Notes under the pieces: model-generated | What the model was told of the DNA's origin: nothing | The model's input: the letters and a program-made list of their open reading frames with translations, nothing else | Database searches by the model: none | In this document: one piece after another, positions 62,176 through 64,000 of the stretch | Layout of the letters: every line of letters starts with the position of its first letter | Numbering within the stretch: the stretch's first letter is position 1 | Program-made: the position numbers and the translations under genes | Source of the DNA: Saccharofermentans sp. | GTDB taxonomy: Bacteria > Bacillota > Clostridia > Saccharofermentanales > Saccharofermentanaceae | NCBI GenBank assembly: GCA_024403695.1 | Contig: JAKSRI010000001.1 | Coordinates: forward strand, 1-64,000 | Length of the DNA stretch: 64,000 bases | Direction: 5' to 3'

Positions 62176-64000
62176 GTCGCGGATCTTCCGAGTATAAGAA
62201 ATTAAGAGAGAGAAGAAGTATTGCCGCTACAGTTGGTTACTGCTTCGTAATCGTTTTGATTGTTCTCTTTGTTATGTCTAAGATGCTTACTGAGACTTAT
62301 ACAGCAGTTCTTGAGAGTGAGAGAGCTGATGCTATGGAGTCTCTCGTTGTAGCTCAGTCCACTGTTCTGGGTCATACTACAATTGAGGAAGGAATGAAGT
62401 ATCCAATTCCTGTTCCTAATTATGCACCTGATAAGCCTTATATAATTGATATCTATACTAAGGCTGGTAATTCTTTCTTAAGACTTTATTCATCTACAAA
62501 TAATGACAGCCTCGAGCAGTATTATCTCTCAGGTGTAGGTGATGAGTATGATAGCTGTTTTGAACTTCAGCAGGAGGCTTTTACAACTAGAACTGAAGAT
62601 GGCGTTAAGTATGTATGTGCTATCGCTCCAATTATTTCTTCAGAGAATACTGTTGCTGGAATCCTTGAAATTAGAATGCCATATAGCGACTTCACATCTA
62701 CTGTAAATGGTATGTCTCTCAGCTGGATTCTCACTATCTTCTCCATTGCTGTATCAATGGGAATTATTATCTTCGAGCTTAACTTGTTCGTATCAACACT
62801 TACTAAGGGTATTAAGCCAAATGTTCCAGTTCTCATTATGTACGGTGAGGGGGCTATCAGATTCTTAAGTTTCTTCATGGCACTTGGTGCAGTAATGCCT
62901 GTAATAGTTATCGCGGAGACTATTAGAGATTCGTTCCCTAATATGAATAATATCGTTCAGCAGATTCTTGTTCTTGTTGGCATTGCTCTTTATGCTTTTG
63001 GTTTCTTTAGCTTTAGCGCACTCCGTAAGACATTGAAGTTTAAGCTCACTTCCAGAATCGCACTCATAGTAACAACTGCTTTCGGATACTTCCTTAGCCT
63101 TGTTATCGGTCTTACAGGTAACGCGGTTGTAGCGCTTATTCTCGCACTTCCTATGGCATTCTGCTTTAGTATGCCTTGTGATTCACTTCGTGATTATCGT
63201 ATTAATGCAGGTAAGCTCGGTTATGAGGGATTCGATGACAGAACAGTTCATAACATCCAGAGTGCTGGTTACATGATGGGTATTTCTGTTGGTGCCGTTA
63301 TCGGTGGTATTTGCTTCGAGCGATTTGGTCTTCTCGTAGTTAATATCATTGCTGGTGCCGCATTGATTCTCACATCACTTGGTATCTCATTCTTTATGAA
63401 GGATAATGTGCCAGTTAAGGAGTCATACTTGCCAATCAATAAGTGGCTCGAGCTCGTATCTAATAAATATACAGGCCGATTCCTTACTTCTACATTCTTC
63501 GTTCTGGGTACAGTAGTGTCTTTCTTGCTCGGATTCGTTCCTAATTACATCACAACAGTTGGTATCTCTTTGGCGACTGCGTCATTCTACTATCTTGTTG
63601 CTACATTTGCTGCATGTTTCATTGCTGCTGTAATTAAGAATCGTTTCTCACATGTTCTTACATCTAAGGTTCGTGTAATTATCTCATCCATTGCAACTGT
63701 TGCTGGTTTGTTAGTGTTCGCACTTATGCCAACAGCAAAGGTTCTTGTTGTAACAGTAGCATTGCTTGGTATTTCTCTTGGAATTCACGATTTCTATTAT
63801 CTTTATGTATTGTTCCTTTTGTCTGAAGGAAAGATTAAGGCGAACCTTCGTAAGGCAGCTGAGAACTCATTCCTCGCAGGTATTATTATTGCATTGCCAG
63901 TATTCACATTGGCGCTCTTGCTCGATATGAGAATCGTATTTGTAGTAGCTGCTATTATCTTGTTCTTCTGTGCATTTGCTTATCCGATGTCTTCTTATTC
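62172..64000 (+). CDS. Sensor-transporter fusion: Cache-like domain plus MFS-like membrane domain (cut by window edge)
   Basis: 609 full codons are present with no stop before the edge. A first span (about 20-42) is followed by a ~145-residue outside domain ('YIIDIYTKAGNSFLRLYS', 'YVCAIAPIISSENTVAGILEIRM'), built like that of the upstream gene, and then at least ten membrane spans. The segment 'HNIQSAGYMMGISVGAVIGGICFERFG' has the layout of an MFS transporter loop and helix, with a charged 'DSLRDYR' loop before it. It starts on an ATGA overlap. Part of the protein lies beyond the window, so an output domain cannot be excluded. Confidence 0.7.
   Translation, partial: MSRGSSEYKKLRERRSIAATVGYCFVIVLIVLFVMSKMLTETYTAVLESERADAMESLVVAQSTVLGHTTIEEGMKYPIPVPNYAPDKPYIIDIYTKAGNSFLRLYSSTNNDSLEQYYLSGVGDEYDSCFELQQEAFTTRTEDGVKYVCAIAPIISSENTVAGILEIRMPYSDFTSTVNGMSLSWILTIFSIAVSMGIIIFELNLFVSTLTKGIKPNVPVLIMYGEGAIRFLSFFMALGAVMPVIVIAETIRDSFPNMNNIVQQILVLVGIALYAFGFFSFSALRKTLKFKLTSRIALIVTTAFGYFLSLVIGLTGNAVVALILALPMAFCFSMPCDSLRDYRINAGKLGYEGFDDRTVHNIQSAGYMMGISVGAVIGGICFERFGLLVVNIIAGAALILTSLGISFFMKDNVPVKESYLPINKWLELVSNKYTGRFLTSTFFVLGTVVSFLLGFVPNYITTVGISLATASFYYLVATFAACFIAAVIKNRFSHVLTSKVRVIISSIATVAGLLVFALMPTAKVLVVTVALLGISLGIHDFYYLYVLFLLSEGKIKANLRKAAENSFLAGIIIALPVFTLALLLDMRIVFVVAAIILFFCAFAYPMSSY

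Overview
The window looks like the chromosome of a low-to-mid GC Firmicute of class Clostridia, most like a Lachnospiraceae gut or rumen bacterium. The reasons are strong AGGAGG-type ribosome sites, CIRCE-controlled groES-groEL, a miaB-mutS-mutL-miaA operon beside lexA, RNase Y, an LCP cell-wall enzyme, and surface proteins with InlB-type and SdrD-type repeats. The genus cannot be fixed from the sequence alone. TGA is a normal stop. I found no rRNA, tRNA or CRISPR array.

Layout. 1-239: tail of an ISL3-type transposase. 318-18046: a surface and accessory region with a small membrane protein, a secreted subtilase with beta-trefoil domains, a VanZ-like protein, a PurF-like protein lacking its glutaminase cysteine, a secreted DUF4214 protein, an orphan PD-(D/E)XK-type nuclease, and a 2366-residue sortase-anchored repeat protein. 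18376-19788: a D,D-carboxypeptidase homologue whose SxxK serine is alanine. 19858-27779: tRNA A37 modification and mismatch repair genes with lexA. 27890-29424: three small genes, the first two facing lexA across paired SOS-type boxes. 29547-39677: gdhA, a DUF3592 membrane protein, a PHP hydrolase, a pseudouridine synthase, RNase Y, a two-component system and an LCP protein. 39812-50681: groES-groEL, an SDR, an AraC regulator divergent from a GH16 glucanase, fba, a GT-C glycosyltransferase, a SleB-like hydrolase and glyA. 50709-64000: rarA, a lipoprotein, a PHP phosphatase, then a tight operon of M18 aminopeptidase, MTA/SAH deaminase, heterodimeric ABC exporter and murD, and last a pair of sensor-like membrane genes, the second running off the edge.

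The most unusual content is between the genes. (1) Two intergenic islands (48261-48393 and 52574-52704) are each a tandem dimer with a 70-bp period. All four units follow one fixed spacing, CCA-N9-CCA-N14-TGG-N18-TGG, while the words around these anchors differ between islands and change together so that pairing is kept. (2) Another palindromic element, built on AGAACTTTT/AAAAGTTCT, occurs three times, every time between convergent genes. (3) A conserved ~45-nt module sits in the loop of two terminator-like stems whose arms differ but stay paired. (4) Four genes have a consensus -10 box only 6-7 nt before the start codon, which predicts leaderless mRNAs. None of these was searched against a database, so their novelty is unproven.
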